Assembly (NCBI GenBank): GCA_021372895.1
Contig: JAJFTP010000003.1
Coordinates: 1 to 37,569, forward strand
Length of the DNA stretch: 37,569 nucleotides
Direction: 5' to 3'
DNA from: Synergistaceae bacterium
GTDB taxonomy: Bacteria > Synergistota > Synergistia > Synergistales > Synergistaceae
The translations under genes and the position numbers were made by a program. Positions within the stretch are counted from its first letter, which is position 1. Every line of letters starts with the position of its first letter. Shown here one piece after another: positions 16,046 through 24,369 of the stretch. The notes beneath the pieces are model-generated. The model was not told where the DNA came from and did not search any database. It saw only the letters and a list, made by a program, of their open reading frames with translations.

Positions 16046-17224
16046 TTGTCTGAAAGCCGTTTGAAAATATTTATCGGCATTACCTCCGCAGCAGCTATAT
16101 CTATGCTGGGAGTAGGCATAGTCGCGTCGGGGCTGCCGGCAAGAGTGATAACACTTTCAGGGGGGGATGCCTCCCTTGTCGGACTTCTGGCTTCAAGTTT
16201 CGCCCTTCCTTACATCTTTCTTCAGGTACCTTTAGGAAACCTCTCTGACCGCTACGGATTCAAGCCTTTTCTGCTCTTTGGCTACTTGCTATCGACAGTC
16301 TCAGGCATTATTTATTACTTTGCCGACTCACCCATGCCGATATTCATCGGGCGCGCAGTCCAGGGAGCGGGGGAGATCCCTGTCTGGGCAACGGCGCCAG
16401 CGATAATCTCAATAGCATATCCGGACCATAAGGGGAAAATGATAGGAATATACACAGCTGCAGCATATATCATGCTCTCAGTCGGACCGCTCCTTGTCCC
16501 GAGCATGCCCGGCATTTTCGGGGAAAGGGGAGGCTTTCTCCTTTTCAGTTCATTATGTTTTCTGGCTTTCCTGATAGTTTTCTTTACCCAGAAGAACAGG
16601 AGGGCTGAGCCTGGAAGCAAAAAGGATCCTTTTGAGATCAAAAAAGCCGTCGAGCTTCTCTCCGATGTCCCTGTAAGGATAGTGCTGCTTGGGATCTTCC
16701 TCTACGGCTGCGGTCAGGGGCTCCTCTTCAGCATAGCCCCCGGATGGCTTGTAACTGCCAGACAGTACGGCGCGATGGACATAGGCATCCTCTTTTCTGC
16801 ATATTACCTTTTCATAGCCGGCGCACAGTTTTTTTACGGTCCTCTCTCTGACAGGTATGGAAGGGAGATCTTCATGATAATGGGGCTTACCTGTTCCGCC
16901 CTCTCATGGGCGCTTTTCCCATACACAGGAAAGCTCTTTGCCACTTTGCTGCTCGGCATCTCCGCGGGATCCCTGGGGGGCTTTTTCGTCTCCTCCATGG
17001 CATTTCTCAACGAAAAAGCTCCGGACAGCCTTAAAGGGACCATTTCAGGATCCTATTATCTTTTCTGGGGCATGGGGTATTTTCTGGGACCGATAATGTG
17101 GGGAGTTTTCGGATCGATGCTCGGAATGCAAAAGAGCTTTTTCGCCTTCAGTGCTTTCCTTCTTTTGGCCGCAGCGACGATTTATATTATATGGCGAAAA
17201 GGATCACGAGTCAGATCTGTTTAG
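16046..17224 (+). CDS. Major facilitator superfamily transporter (DHA1-like)
   Basis: Inner-membrane secondary transporter, about 392 residues with 12 predicted membrane spans. The MFS loop 2-3 motif appears as GNLSDRYGF, and its pseudo-repeat in the second half is GPLSDRYGR, so both six-helix halves are complete. A Gln-Gly-Ala-Gly-Glu segment near TM4 (AVQGAGEIPVW) resembles drug and metabolite exporters. I favour the TTG at 16046, with GGGGG 8 nt upstream; TTG 16040 or GTG 16037 are alternatives, while an upstream frame to 15989 overlaps the promoter. The substrate is unknown. Confidence 0.85.
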   Translation: MSESRLKIFIGITSAAAISMLGVGIVASGLPARVITLSGGDASLVGLLASSFALPYIFLQVPLGNLSDRYGFKPFLLFGYLLSTVSGIIYYFADSPMPIFIGRAVQGAGEIPVWATAPAIISIAYPDHKGKMIGIYTAAAYIMLSVGPLLVPSMPGIFGERGGFLLFSSLCFLAFLIVFFTQKNRRAEPGSKKDPFEIKKAVELLSDVPVRIVLLGIFLYGCGQGLLFSIAPGWLVTARQYGAMDIGILFSAYYLFIAGAQFFYGPLSDRYGREIFMIMGLTCSALSWALFPYTGKLFATLLLGISAGSLGGFFVSSMAFLNEKAPDSLKGTISGSYYLFWGMGYFLGPIMWGVFGSMLGMQKSFFAFSAFLLLAAATIYIIWRKGSRVRSV

Positions 17225-17253
17225 CGGTACTTGGCTTGGCGTATCTAAGACCG

Positions 17254-17284
17254 GTCCGGCCGCAGGGAGTACATGCGGCCGGAC
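17254..17284. terminator. GC-rich hairpin between convergent MFS and purE transcripts
   Basis: GTCCGGCCGCA (17254-17264) and TGCGGCCGGAC (17274-17284) form a perfect 11-bp stem with a 9-nt loop. There is no T-run on either side, so it may pause or stabilise transcript ends rather than terminate intrinsically. Confidence 0.5.
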
Positions 17285-17312
17285 TGTAAATGGTGCATGG
17301 TAAGCGTGAGGA

Positions 17313-17831
17313 TCAACGGTATGCTTCCGGTGGTGCGGCCGGCAGTGTATCAAGTTTTGCCCTGCTGTCCGTTACCTGCCGTGCTGCTTTTATGATCCAC
17401 TCATCCAGCCTCTCTGAGAGATATGTGTCGTGTGTCGCTATTATGCGCGCAGCCATAAGGCATGCATTTTTTGCGCCGTTGAGTCCCATTGAAGCGACGG
17501 GAACGCCTGGCGGCATCTGTGTTATGGAGAGGAGCGCGTCGAGTCCGTCGAGCGCCCCTCCTTTGACGGGGACGCCGATGACAGGCAGGGTTGTTGCGGC
17601 GGCGACGACTCCCGGAAGTGCCGCAGAAAGCCCTGCTATCGCGATGATGACCTCTATGCCGCGGGCTTTTGCGTTCCTGGCGTATTTTGCGACATCGTCC
17701 GGTGTACGGTGCGCTGATGCGATAGCGACCTCAAACGGGATATTGAGCTCTTCAAGTACGGAAGTGCCTTTTTCTGCTATAGGGATGTCAGACGCAGAGC
17801 CCATAATGATCCCAACTATTGGCGATGGCAT
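17313..17831 (-). CDS. purE: N5-carboxyaminoimidazole ribonucleotide mutase / AIR carboxylase
   Basis: Last gene of the purine operon; forms CAIR for IMP synthesis. The 172-residue product has MGSASD at 10-15 and SAHRTP at 39-44, the CO2/CAIR-binding signatures. The usual class I GGAAHLPG segment reads AGLSAALPG (66-74), with the His replaced by Ala. VKGGALDGLDALLSITQMPPG (89-109) otherwise follows the family. ATG 17831 shares a base with the purD stop (TAATG); an upstream TTG has no proper spacing. No purK is present in the operon, so it could act as a direct carboxylase (class II) or depend on a PurK elsewhere. Confidence 0.93.
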   Translation of the reverse strand: MPSPIVGIIMGSASDIPIAEKGTSVLEELNIPFEVAIASAHRTPDDVAKYARNAKARGIEVIIAIAGLSAALPGVVAAATTLPVIGVPVKGGALDGLDALLSITQMPPGVPVASMGLNGAKNACLMAARIIATHDTYLSERLDEWIIKAARQVTDSRAKLDTLPAAPPEAYR

Positions 17832-19111
17832 TATTTGCAAGCCCCCTTCAGTGATTTGTCTCCAATGTCATTTCTGTAATGGGCATTCAGGAAATGGACC
17901 GTTTTGACTCGTTTATACGCGAGATCCCGGGCTGCCTGCAGGGTGTCTGCAATGCCTACAACGGTGAATACCCGCCCCCCCGATGTCACCAGATCCCCGT
18001 TAGCATCGAAAGATGTGCCCGCATGGTAGACATATGTGTCAGGGATATCTTCCTGGAGAAATGTTATCTTAACGCCCGTCTCATATTTATCGGGATATCC
18101 GCCGGAAGCCATTACGACGCCCAGTGCATACCGCCTGGGATCCGGCCATTCGACTTTTGCCAGATCGCCTTTACAGCAGGCAAGGATCACTTCTCCGAAG
18201 TCGCCTTCGAATACAGGCAAAACCACCTGTGCCTCAGGGTCTCCGAGGCGTACGTTGTATTCTAGCACCGACAGAGAGCCGTCGGGCTTTACCATTAAGC
18301 CTGCGTATATGATCCCGCAGAATGGGATCCCGTCGCTTTTGAGTCCGTTTAACGTAGGCATCATGACTTTGTCGCTTATCTTTTTCAAAAAAGCTTCGTC
18401 TACCCATGGGACGGGGGAATAGGCGCCCATTCCCCCAGTGTTGTTTCCCTTGTCTCCGTCCAGCGCGCGCTTATGGTCCTGGCTTGAAGGGAGTATCCGG
18501 ACGGTCTCGCCGTCCGTGACGGCAAGTACCGTCATTTCCTGCCCTTCGACGAAATCTTCTATCACTATTGTCCTGCCTGCAGGGCCGAGGAGCATATCTT
18601 CGAGCATGATACTGCATACCGTCATGGCATCTTCAAATGTGTCAGTGAGGAAGGCGCCCTTGCCAGCCGCAAGTCCGTCAGCTTTTACGACGTATGGTGC
18701 GCTGCGTTTTTCAAGCGCCCTGCGACAGGCATCCATGTTATTGCAGCAGTCGAAGGCGGATGTAGGTATCCCGTGCCTTACCATAAACTGCTTTGAAAAT
18801 GCCTTGCTCCCTTCGAGCTGTGCTCCGAGTTTCCCGGGCCCCATGACGAGTATACCGGCTTTCCTGAGAGCATCTGCTGTACCTGCGACAAGAGGGGCTT
18901 CCGGTCCCACGAACACCAGGTCTATCCCAAGCCTCCTGCAAAGCGCTGTCATCTCTCCGGGTTTGCATGGGTCGCCGTCGTGGCATACCGCGAGCTTTGC
19001 TATTCCGGGATTGCCGGGGCAGCAGTGGATCTGAGTCACTATGTTTGATTTTGAGAATGCGTGGACTACGGCATGTTCCCTGCCGCCTCCGCCGAGCACC
19101 ATAACTTTCAT
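17831..19111 (-). CDS. purD: Phosphoribosylamine-glycine ligase (GARS)
   Basis: Joins glycine to phosphoribosylamine (step 2 of purine synthesis) using ATP. At 426 residues it is full length. The N-domain begins VMVLGGGGREHAV, and GPEAPL (69-74) fits the family. The ATP-grasp domain contains KADGLAAGKG (143-152), EGQEMTVLA and NVRLGDPEAQ with its metal-binding residues. Its stop overlaps the purE start, and it begins 18 nt after purH. It uses the unstable phosphoribosylamine made by PurF, encoded in the same operon. Confidence 0.97.
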   Translation of the reverse strand: MKVMVLGGGGREHAVVHAFSKSNIVTQIHCCPGNPGIAKLAVCHDGDPCKPGEMTALCRRLGIDLVFVGPEAPLVAGTADALRKAGILVMGPGKLGAQLEGSKAFSKQFMVRHGIPTSAFDCCNNMDACRRALEKRSAPYVVKADGLAAGKGAFLTDTFEDAMTVCSIMLEDMLLGPAGRTIVIEDFVEGQEMTVLAVTDGETVRILPSSQDHKRALDGDKGNNTGGMGAYSPVPWVDEAFLKKISDKVMMPTLNGLKSDGIPFCGIIYAGLMVKPDGSLSVLEYNVRLGDPEAQVVLPVFEGDFGEVILACCKGDLAKVEWPDPRRYALGVVMASGGYPDKYETGVKITFLQEDIPDTYVYHAGTSFDANGDLVTSGGRVFTVVGIADTLQAARDLAYKRVKTVHFLNAHYRNDIGDKSLKGACK

Positions 19112-19129
19112 TGCAGCATACCTATACCC

Positions 19130-20656
19130 TTAGTGCCTGAACGTGCGGCTTCCGCCGACGAACATGCTTATGCCGAGTTCTTCGGCACGTTTTGCGACTT
19201 CATTGTCACGGATCGAACCGCCGGGCTGAATGACTGCGATCACGCCCTCTTTTGCCGCAAGCTCTATTGAGTCCGGGAATGGGAAGAACGCATCGGAAGC
19301 AAGCACAGCCCCTTTAGCCTTAGCGCCGGCGAGCCTGAGCGCATAGGCCGCGGCATCAACTCTGTTCGTGAAGCCTCCGCCTATTCCTACAGCAGCGCCG
19401 TCCCTGACGAGCACGATAGAGTTGCTCTTAGTTATCGCGGCAGTTTTCCATGCAAAGATGATATCATCCCAGCATTCGGGTCTTGGTGTCCCGACCCATT
19501 TGCCGCAGTTCTGTTCCGGAAGGGGAGGAAGGATGTCCTCCTGTACCAGGAATCCGCAGCGGTTGCCTGTAATCTGGAGCCTCGGGGCGTAGCCCGGCGT
19601 GATCGTCAGTACGCGCAGGTTCGGTTTTTTTTCTGAGAAATATTTTATAACTCCCTCGGCGTATGCCGGAGCGGCTACGATTTCAAAGAATGTCTCGGTG
19701 ATGGCATGGACCGTCTCCATATCTACGCGGCGGGTGAACCCGATGATGCCTCCGAATGCTGAGACGGGGTCGCATTCGAGTGCCTTGCGGAATGCCTTGG
19801 CAGGAGTGTCTGCGTGTGCAGTGCCGCAGGGCGTCGTGTGCTTGACTATGGTGCATGCGCATAGATCCTGGAATATGGAACAGCCGCGAAGCAAGGTATC
19901 AAGGTCGAGCAGATTGTTGTATGAGAGCTCTTTGCCTGAGTGCTGTTCAAACGGCTGTCCCTCAAGCGGCGGCAGGAACAGTGCCGCATGCTGATGGGGG
20001 TTCTCCCCGTAGCGTAGATCCTGTACCTTTCGCAGCGGCAGGATCTTGTCATCGTCGGTATCGTCAGCAACGCCGATCTCCGTGCATAGTCCCTTGTATA
20101 TGGTGGCGTCGTATGAGGCAGTCACGCGGAATGCCTTAAGAGCCAGCTCCTGTTTGAATTCCATTGTGAACTCCTGTTTCTTCTCAAGTTCCTCAAGGAC
20201 GCGCGGGTAGTCTGCGATATCAGTGATCACTGCTACGTGATAGTAGTTTTTTGCGCCTGCGCGAATAAGAGATACTCCGCCTATGTCTATTTTTTCTATC
20301 AGCTGGTCGAGGTCGGCGCCGCTCTTTGCAGTCTCTTCAAATGGATACAGGGTGCATACGACGACGTCGATGAGAGGTATATTGAATTTTTTGCGGTCCT
20401 CGTCATCCTGGGCAAGTCCGCGGCGAGCTAGGATACCTCCCATTACCGCCGGATGGAGTGTCTTTACTCTCCCGCCGAGTATCGCTGGGAGCCCTGTCAT
20501 CTCGACGACTTCAGTCACCTTTACTCCGCCTTCTTCAAGGTGCTTTGCTGTGCCGGAGCTTGAGACTATCTCATACCCGTGAGCCGCGAGCCCCTTTGCA
20601 AGCTCCAGAATCCCCGTCTTATCCCATACGGAAATAAGCGCTTTCCTGGTTTCCAT
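19130..20656 (-). CDS. purH: Bifunctional AICAR formyltransferase/IMP cyclohydrolase
   Basis: Final two steps to IMP. The 508-residue protein has the MGS-like cyclohydrolase domain (ISVWDKTG at 8-15, GGRVKTLHP at 61-69). The formyltransferase domain has ENPHQHA (219-225) and the catalytic Lys-His pair of VKHTTPCG (272-273). I start it at ATG 20656, which has GAGAGG 9 nt upstream; a TTG-initiated frame to 20680 lies inside purN. The gap to purN is 4 nt. Confidence 0.97.
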   Translation of the reverse strand: METRKALISVWDKTGILELAKGLAAHGYEIVSSSGTAKHLEEGGVKVTEVVEMTGLPAILGGRVKTLHPAVMGGILARRGLAQDDEDRKKFNIPLIDVVVCTLYPFEETAKSGADLDQLIEKIDIGGVSLIRAGAKNYYHVAVITDIADYPRVLEELEKKQEFTMEFKQELALKAFRVTASYDATIYKGLCTEIGVADDTDDDKILPLRKVQDLRYGENPHQHAALFLPPLEGQPFEQHSGKELSYNNLLDLDTLLRGCSIFQDLCACTIVKHTTPCGTAHADTPAKAFRKALECDPVSAFGGIIGFTRRVDMETVHAITETFFEIVAAPAYAEGVIKYFSEKKPNLRVLTITPGYAPRLQITGNRCGFLVQEDILPPLPEQNCGKWVGTPRPECWDDIIFAWKTAAITKSNSIVLVRDGAAVGIGGGFTNRVDAAAYALRLAGAKAKGAVLASDAFFPFPDSIELAAKEGVIAVIQPGGSIRDNEVAKRAEELGISMFVGGSRTFRH

Positions 20657-20660
20657 CAGA

Positions 20661-21260
20661 TCATTCCTCTCCTTTGGCAATAGTTATCGGATTCTCCTCT
20701 AAAAATTTTTTGAGGGCTGCCTTATAGATTTTGTGTTCGGCTGCATGTATGCGTTCTTCAAGTGTTTCGATCGTGTCGTCTGGCTTTCTCTCCACTTTTA
20801 CCTGTGCGAGTATCGGGCCGTGGTCGACTTCTTCATCTACGATGTGGACTGTGACTCCTGTCTCTGTGACACCGGCATCCCAGGCGTCCTTTATCCCGTT
20901 AGCTCCGGGGAAGGAAGGAAGAAGCGACGGGTGGATGTTTATGATCCTTCCTTCAAACCGCCTCACAAATCCAGGCGAGAGAACACGCATGAAGCCAGCA
21001 AGGACTATCCAGTCCGTATGTGTTTCCTCTATTGCATTTGCTATGGATTTTTCTGCAGCTTGCCGTCCATCCTTGTCATAGAAGAAGACCCGCGTCGGCG
21101 CTCCCAGTGCGGCGGCAGTTTTCAGTCCCTTTGCGTCTATACGGTCGCTCCCTACAAATGATACCTGGGCGGGAAGCTCTCCGGTGATGCATGCCTTAAG
21201 AAGGGCTTCCATGTTTGTTCCTGTGCCTGATATAAGTATCGCTATGCGCGGGACGTACAT
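20661..21260 (-). CDS. purN: Phosphoribosylglycinamide formyltransferase (10-formyl-THF dependent)
   Basis: Formylates GAR. The 199-residue protein contains SGTGTN (11-16) and NIHPSLLPSFPG, with Asn108 and His110 plus Asp146 of EEVDHGPI as the catalytic triad known from E. coli PurN. ATG 21260 follows GGAAGGGTGA and lies 19 nt inside the 3' end of purM in another frame. A longer frame extending to 21443 runs antiparallel to the family and is rejected. Confidence 0.96.
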   Translation of the reverse strand: MYVPRIAILISGTGTNMEALLKACITGELPAQVSFVGSDRIDAKGLKTAAALGAPTRVFFYDKDGRQAAEKSIANAIEETHTDWIVLAGFMRVLSPGFVRRFEGRIINIHPSLLPSFPGANGIKDAWDAGVTETGVTVHIVDEEVDHGPILAQVKVERKPDDTIETLEERIHAAEHKIYKAALKKFLEENPITIAKGEE

Positions 21261-22258
21261 TTTATCACCCTTCCTATCACAGTCGGCTTTTCGCCGGTTT
21301 GGGCCAGCGCGGCCGTAAGCACGCCAAGATCTGCCGGCCTGATGATGAAGACATAGCCGATGCCGAGGTTGAATACCCTGCGCATCTCTTCTTCTTCGAT
21401 CCCGGCGCTCTGGATAAGGTCGAATATCTTTGGGCGTTCCCACGATCCGTAGTCTATATCTATATCCAGCCCCTTCGGTATGACGCGTATTATGTTGCCG
21501 TATATACCGCCTCCGGTTATGTGCGCCATTCCATTTATTTTGTCGGTCTCAGCCGCGGCAAGAGCCGGCTTCACATAGAGTTTTGTCGGCCGCATGACTG
21601 CTGCCGCCAGTTTTTCATCCCAGCCGTCCGGTACCGAGTTAAGGTCAATATCGAGCCCTTCCGCGCCGAGAGCCTTACGGACCAGGCTGTAGCCGTTGCT
21701 GTGGATGCCGGAGCTGCTTAACCCTGCTATGATGTCGCCGTCTTTGATCGCACTTCCGTCTATTATTTTATCCTCATCGACAATGCCTGCCGAGAAGCCC
21801 GCCAGGTCGAATCCGTCTGTGCCGTAAACCCCCGGCATTTCTGCCGTCTCTCCCCCCAGAAGCGTGCAGAGGCTTTCTTCACATGCGTCCAGCACCCCTT
21901 CAAGTATATCTTTGAGCACATGTATGTCCAGCCTGCCGCATGCCGCGTAGTCCAGAAAGAACAACGGGCGCGCCCCGCCGGTCACAAGGTCGTTTACGTT
22001 CATTGCGACCAGGTCCTGTCCAAGCCCGCGGTATATGCCTGTCGCCTTTGCAAGTTCAAGTTTTGTCCCTACGCCGTCGCAGCAGGCAGCGATGCACTTC
22101 CCGCCGCCGATGCGGTAGATCCCGGCGAAGCCGCCGACGCCGCCGACTGAATGCGGGTCTTTAGGGTGCGCCGCGATAAGGCCTTTGATCGTTTCGACCC
22201 ATGCGTCACCTGCTGAGATGCTGACCCCGGCTTTATCGTAACTGAGTTTTTCACCCAT
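21242..22258 (-). CDS. purM: Phosphoribosylformylglycinamidine cyclo-ligase (AIR synthetase)
   Basis: Converts FGAM to AIR with ATP. The product of about 338 residues has the family start KLSYDKAGVSISAGD, a GGFAGIY loop, the GVGTKLELA phosphate-binding segment, MNVNDLVTGGARPLFFLDY, and GGETAEMPG with its metal ligands. Either ATG 22264 (ATGA overlap with the purF2 stop) or ATG 22258 could start it; I prefer 22258 because GAGGG is 9 nt upstream and it fits family N termini. purN overlaps its 3' end. Confidence 0.97.
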   Translation of the reverse strand: MGEKLSYDKAGVSISAGDAWVETIKGLIAAHPKDPHSVGGVGGFAGIYRIGGGKCIAACCDGVGTKLELAKATGIYRGLGQDLVAMNVNDLVTGGARPLFFLDYAACGRLDIHVLKDILEGVLDACEESLCTLLGGETAEMPGVYGTDGFDLAGFSAGIVDEDKIIDGSAIKDGDIIAGLSSSGIHSNGYSLVRKALGAEGLDIDLNSVPDGWDEKLAAAVMRPTKLYVKPALAAAETDKINGMAHITGGGIYGNIIRVIPKGLDIDIDYGSWERPKIFDLIQSAGIEEEEMRRVFNLGIGYVFIIRPADLGVLTAALAQTGEKPTVIGRVIKCTSRA

Positions 22259-22260
22259 GA

Positions 22261-23634
22261 TCATGAACCCTCTTTCGTCCCATTTTTTGAGGGGAGATAC
22301 TTACCAGTGAAACATGCCGTGCATAGCTGCTCTTCCGGAAATCCGACAGACGCGGCGAGATCTTCGTTGGAGAGATAACCGAGCGAGTCTGCGCCGATTT
22401 TTTTACGAAGCTCTTCCATTGTCATATTTGCCGCAGCCAGCGGTTCATCTTTTCTTGTGTCTATCCCGTATCTGCATGGATAAAGGACCGGGGGGGAAGC
22501 GATGCGCAGATGTACCTCCGCCGCGCCTGAGCCGCGTATCATAGATACGATCTGCTCCGCCGTCGTGCCCCTGATTATGGAATCGTCAATTAAGACGGTC
22601 TTTTTGCCGCCGAAGACCTCTGATATAGGGTTCAACTTAATTCTGACGCCGAGCTCCCTGACTTTCTGGGTCGGCTGTATGAACGTGCGCCCGACGTAGC
22701 GATTTCTCACTATCGCCATTTCAAGCGGTGTTTTTGATTCCTGTGCGTAGCCTATTGCGGCGGTCGTGCCGCTGTCAGGCAGCCCGACCGCCAGTTCTGC
22801 CCCCTGGCAGGGAGATGTCAGAGCAAGACGTCTGCCCATCTCCTTGCGCGCCCCGTATACGGAACGGCCGTCGATAATGCTGTCCGGACGCGCCGTATAC
22901 ACATATTCAAACGAGCATCTCATGCTGCGGCATGGAGCGCTGTGCTGTATCCTGAGGCTTCTCATGCCCCTGTCGTCTATAACCAGTATCTCTCCGGGTT
23001 CGACATCGCGCAGCAGCTTTGCGCCTACTATGTCGAGCGCGCATGATTCCGATGCCACATAGAATGTCCCGTTGTTCTCCCCGACAGCGAGGGGTTTGAA
23101 TCCCCACGGGTCGCGGGCCGCCACGAGGCAGTTCTCAAGGAGGACCACAAGGCCGTATGAGCCTTCTGTCCTGCGAAGTGCGTCCACAAGCGCATCGAGC
23201 GGCTGCATGTGCGACTTTTGCGCCATGAGGTGCAGGATAGCTTCGGAGTCAGTAGCGGAATGAAATATCGCGCCTCGGGACTCAAGCTGTTTTGTGAGTT
23301 CCGGCAGATTTGTGATATGCCCGTCATGTGACACCGCGGCAGGGCCGCGGGCGTAATTTGCGCCGATCGGCAGCACGTTATGGGGCTGGGAACCGACTAT
23401 GGGCGCGTAGCGCACATGCCCTATGGCGCAGTGGGCGGTCTCCTCGGAGAGCTCCTGCTGATCTATGGCGTTGTGCAAAAGTCCCATCCCGCGGGCGGAG
23501 GCTATCCTGCCGCATTCTATCCAGGCTATTCCCGCAGACTCCTGTCCCCTGTGCTGGAGCGCATAGAGGCCGAGGTAGACCTCTTCTAGCACCTTCCTGC
23601 CCGATGTGCTGTAAGCTCCGAAAACACCGCTCAT
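22261..23634 (-). CDS. purF2: Second PurF paralogue with altered glutaminase site
   Basis: A 457-residue amidophosphoribosyltransferase homologue, colinear with the neighbouring PurF without gaps through at least residue 150. It starts MSGVFG, so the nucleophilic Cys2 is Ser (codon AGC). The oxyanion-hole motif HNGNLTN reads HDGHITN (Asp104, His106), and the RYAT glutamine-binding segment reads RYAP. Arg75 and Asp129 are kept. The phosphoribosyltransferase domain is intact, with the PRPP loop VLIDDSIIRGTT (347-358) and FIQPTQKVRE. The predicted [4Fe-4S] ligands Cys240, Cys387, Cys438 and Cys441 are present. It lies 6 nt after purC. It probably cannot hydrolyse glutamine normally; it may use free ammonia, pair with PurF, or regulate it. 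Confidence 0.92.
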   Translation of the reverse strand: MSGVFGAYSTSGRKVLEEVYLGLYALQHRGQESAGIAWIECGRIASARGMGLLHNAIDQQELSEETAHCAIGHVRYAPIVGSQPHNVLPIGANYARGPAAVSHDGHITNLPELTKQLESRGAIFHSATDSEAILHLMAQKSHMQPLDALVDALRRTEGSYGLVVLLENCLVAARDPWGFKPLAVGENNGTFYVASESCALDIVGAKLLRDVEPGEILVIDDRGMRSLRIQHSAPCRSMRCSFEYVYTARPDSIIDGRSVYGARKEMGRRLALTSPCQGAELAVGLPDSGTTAAIGYAQESKTPLEMAIVRNRYVGRTFIQPTQKVRELGVRIKLNPISEVFGGKKTVLIDDSIIRGTTAEQIVSMIRGSGAAEVHLRIASPPVLYPCRYGIDTRKDEPLAAANMTMEELRKKIGADSLGYLSNEDLAASVGFPEEQLCTACFTGKYLPSKNGTKEGS

Positions 23635-23640
23635 ATCGTT

Positions 23641-24354
23641 TTACGCCGATATCCTCTTCCATATCTCTTCGTAGGCTCCCAGGACGTTGCCGAGGTCCTT
23701 GCGAAAACGGTCCTTGTCAAGGCGGTCGCCGGTGGAGCTGTCCCAGAAGCGGCATGTGTCGGGAGATATCTCATCCGCAAGCATGAGTTTACCGGACGGG
23801 TCCTTTCCGAATTCAAGCTTGAAGTCGACTAAAATTATGCCTCTTTCGGAGAAAAATTCACCGAGCGCCTTATTGACGCGGAGCGATATGTCCTTGATCT
23901 TTGCTATGTCATCCTCCGTGGCCCAGCCGAAGAGGATCGCGTGGTCCTCCAGGATCAAAGGGTCGCCGAGCTCGTCATTCTTGTAGCAGAATTCGATCAG
24001 CGGACGGGGGAGTTTCATGCCCTCTTTAACTCCGAGGCGTTTGCATAGGGATCCGGTCGTGATGTTACGGACGATGACCTCTATGGGTACTATTTTTACG
24101 CGTTTGACGACTTGATGTGTGTCGTCTGTCTGACGCACGAAGTGTGATTCGACGCCCTTGGATGCGAGGTACTCAAACAGCTTGGAGCTGATTTTATTGT
24201 TAAGCTGTCCCTTGCCGCTCATAGTTGCCTTCTTCTCTCCGTTGAACGCGGTGAAACTGTCCTTATATTCAACGATGACGAGATCCGGGTCCTCTGTGGT
24301 GAATAACTTCTTTGCCTTGCCTTCGTAGATGAGATCCTTCTTTGTAATTTCCAT
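23641..24354 (-). CDS. purC: SAICAR synthetase
   Basis: Condenses CAIR with aspartate using ATP. The 237-residue protein has YEGKAKKLF (10-18), KDSFTAFNG (31-39), GVESHFV and the VRNITTGSLCKR segment, then LVDFKLEFG and DEISPDTCRFWD, which bind ATP, Mg2+ and substrate. A GGAGGT ribosome-binding site is 8 nt upstream. It lies between the two purF copies, so it is flanked by genes for an earlier pathway step. Confidence 0.97.
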   Translation of the reverse strand: MEITKKDLIYEGKAKKLFTTEDPDLVIVEYKDSFTAFNGEKKATMSGKGQLNNKISSKLFEYLASKGVESHFVRQTDDTHQVVKRVKIVPIEVIVRNITTGSLCKRLGVKEGMKLPRPLIEFCYKNDELGDPLILEDHAILFGWATEDDIAKIKDISLRVNKALGEFFSERGIILVDFKLEFGKDPSGKLMLADEISPDTCRFWDSSTGDRLDKDRFRKDLGNVLGAYEEIWKRISA

Positions 24355-24369
24355 AATAGCGCACCTCCG

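Noticed and set aside
17254-17284. CRISPR or REP-type repeat
   Set aside because: A single hairpin with no further copies noticed in the window; better explained as a transcript-end structure. No CRISPR array was seen anywhere.
23610-23640. Ser2 of the second PurF as a sequencing error or wrong start
   Set aside because: The codon is AGC in clean context and no Cys lies near an alternative start. Independent changes at Asn104, Asn106 and Thr78 in the same active site make a single-base error an insufficient explanation.
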